A DNA stretch of 32,038 bases. Source: Streptosporangiaceae bacterium (GTDB taxonomy: Bacteria; Actinomycetota; Actinomycetes; Streptosporangiales; Streptosporangiaceae). The stretch lies in the NCBI GenBank assembly GCA_030041135.1, contig JASHOL010000186.1, positions 1 to 32,038 of the forward strand, in the 5' to 3' direction. Positions 31,491 through 32,038 of the stretch are shown here, in pieces. The notes beneath the pieces were generated by a model, which did not search any database, had not been told where the DNA came from, and worked only from the letters and a program-made list of their open reading frames with translations. Position 1 is the stretch's first letter, and the number at the start of each line of letters is the position of its first letter. The position numbers and the translations under genes were made by a program.

Positions 31491-32038
31491 TTACGGCGCG
31501 GTGCCGGATGCGAGCAGCGCCATCGTCGGCAGCTGGAGCAGGCCGTCCGCGCCGCGGTACGGCGAGGTGAGACGGTCATATTCCGACCGGATGCGGTCGA
31601 TCACCGCGCCAGGCTGGTCTTGCATCAGCACTCCGAGGGTGCCGATCCCGTTGGCCGGCCCGCTCCACCAGTCCTCCGGATCGGCGTGGTGCACCCAGCT
31701 GATCTCCTCGCAGCGCACGTCACGGATGCCTGCGTCGCGGAGCAGCCGCGTGAGCCCGTCCGGGGTTCTGGCGAAATTCTTCGCCGCCGCTACCATCGGC
31801 GGCGATGCCGGGTGCTGCCCGCCCGCGGCGGCGAAGATCTCGACCCAGAGCCGCTGCAGCGGCGGCCGCGGATCCGGCCAGATTGTCACCGCGATACCGC
31901 CGCCCGGCCGTACTACCCGCCGCAGTTCGGCGATCGCGGCAGCCGGCTCTCCGACATGGTTGATCACGAAGTTGCCGACGGCCGCGTCGAAGCTGTCATG
32001 AGGGAACGGCAGGTCAGGGAGGATTCCGTAGCGCACGT
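31491..32038 (-). CDS. Class I SAM-dependent methyltransferase (C-terminal part)
   Basis: The gene enters from the right edge, so the SAM-binding GxGxG motif is outside the window. What is visible is the second half of the methyltransferase core: LPFPHDSFDAAVGNFVINHV (motif IV region), then AIAELRRVVRPGGGIAVTIW (motif V). This is the Methyltransf_11 type. A C-terminal helical domain with EEISWVHHADPEDWW follows. Similar proteins methylate small molecules such as quinones or phospholipids. Substrate unknown. The 100-base gap to the DUF559 gene holds only the tandem duplication. Confidence 0.87.
   Translation of the reverse strand, partial: VRYGILPDLPFPHDSFDAAVGNFVINHVGEPAAAIAELRRVVRPGGGIAVTIWPDPRPPLQRLWVEIFAAAGGQHPASPPMVAAAKNFARTPDGLTRLLRDAGIRDVRCEEISWVHHADPEDWWSGPANGIGTLGVLMQDQPGAVIDRIRSEYDRLTSPYRGADGLLQLPTMALLASGTAP

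Noticed and set aside
1-32038. tRNA or rRNA genes, insertion sequences, phage attachment sites
   Set aside because: I looked through the intergenic gaps and saw no cloverleaf-like sequence, transposase or integrase gene, or flanking terminal repeats.

Overview
This is high-GC DNA (roughly 70% G+C by eye) with GTG starts, ATGA-type stop/start overlaps and several apparently leaderless genes, which points to an actinobacterium. The right half carries an order of genes typical of actinobacterial chromosomes: CDP-alcohol phosphatidyltransferase, mannose-1-phosphate guanylyltransferase, GarA-like FHA protein, FtsR-like MerR, DUF151 protein, second MerR, then a glycine riboswitch and gcvP. I would guess Streptosporangiales or a near relative, but the order is not proven by the sequence.

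Layout. 1-2.2 kb: the start of a CcdA-type membrane protein, a DapA-family aldolase and a divergent LysR regulator. 2.1-4.4 kb: an uncharacterised four-helix membrane protein, a divergent MarR regulator, and a second-type YidC insertase with a DUF6412-like partner. 4.5-7.7 kb: phosphate and stress genes, namely a universal stress protein, a broken PHS-type phosphate:H+ symporter, a small membrane protein and an intact PiT phosphate transporter. 7.8-11.2 kb: a polyamine locus, with speD divergent from a tightly overlapping run of bpsA, a GNAT, an FkbH-like HAD protein and an acyl carrier protein. 11.2-13.1 kb: a broken CPA2 antiporter, a strong terminator and a secreted repeat protein. 13.2-18.4 kb: a two-gene transport locus with a double-length NitT/TauT-type permease and a 1146-residue ABC ATPase fused to two KdpD sensor domains and two Usp-like domains. 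18.4-19.8 kb: a PQQ-propeller lipoprotein. 19.9-26.2 kb: the conserved envelope/regulatory block. 26.3-27.2 kb: gene remnants and a small membrane protein. 27.2-30.2 kb: glycine riboswitch and gcvP. 30.3-32.0 kb: a structured leader, a DUF559-type protein and a partial methyltransferase.

How they work together. Two units look like coherent and unfamiliar systems. The first is the ABC/KdpD/Usp locus, in which a sensor module normally attached to a potassium histidine kinase is fused to a transport ATPase, with no kinase and no substrate-binding protein nearby. The second is the speD/bpsA/GNAT/FkbH/ACP locus, where branched-polyamine synthesis is translationally coupled to carrier-protein chemistry; it may make an acylated polyamine.

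Four genes (PHS symporter, antiporter, acetolactate synthase, GNAT) have recognisable beginnings and ends but lack their middles. This is either real gene decay or a systematic assembly problem, and should be settled before any loss of function is concluded.
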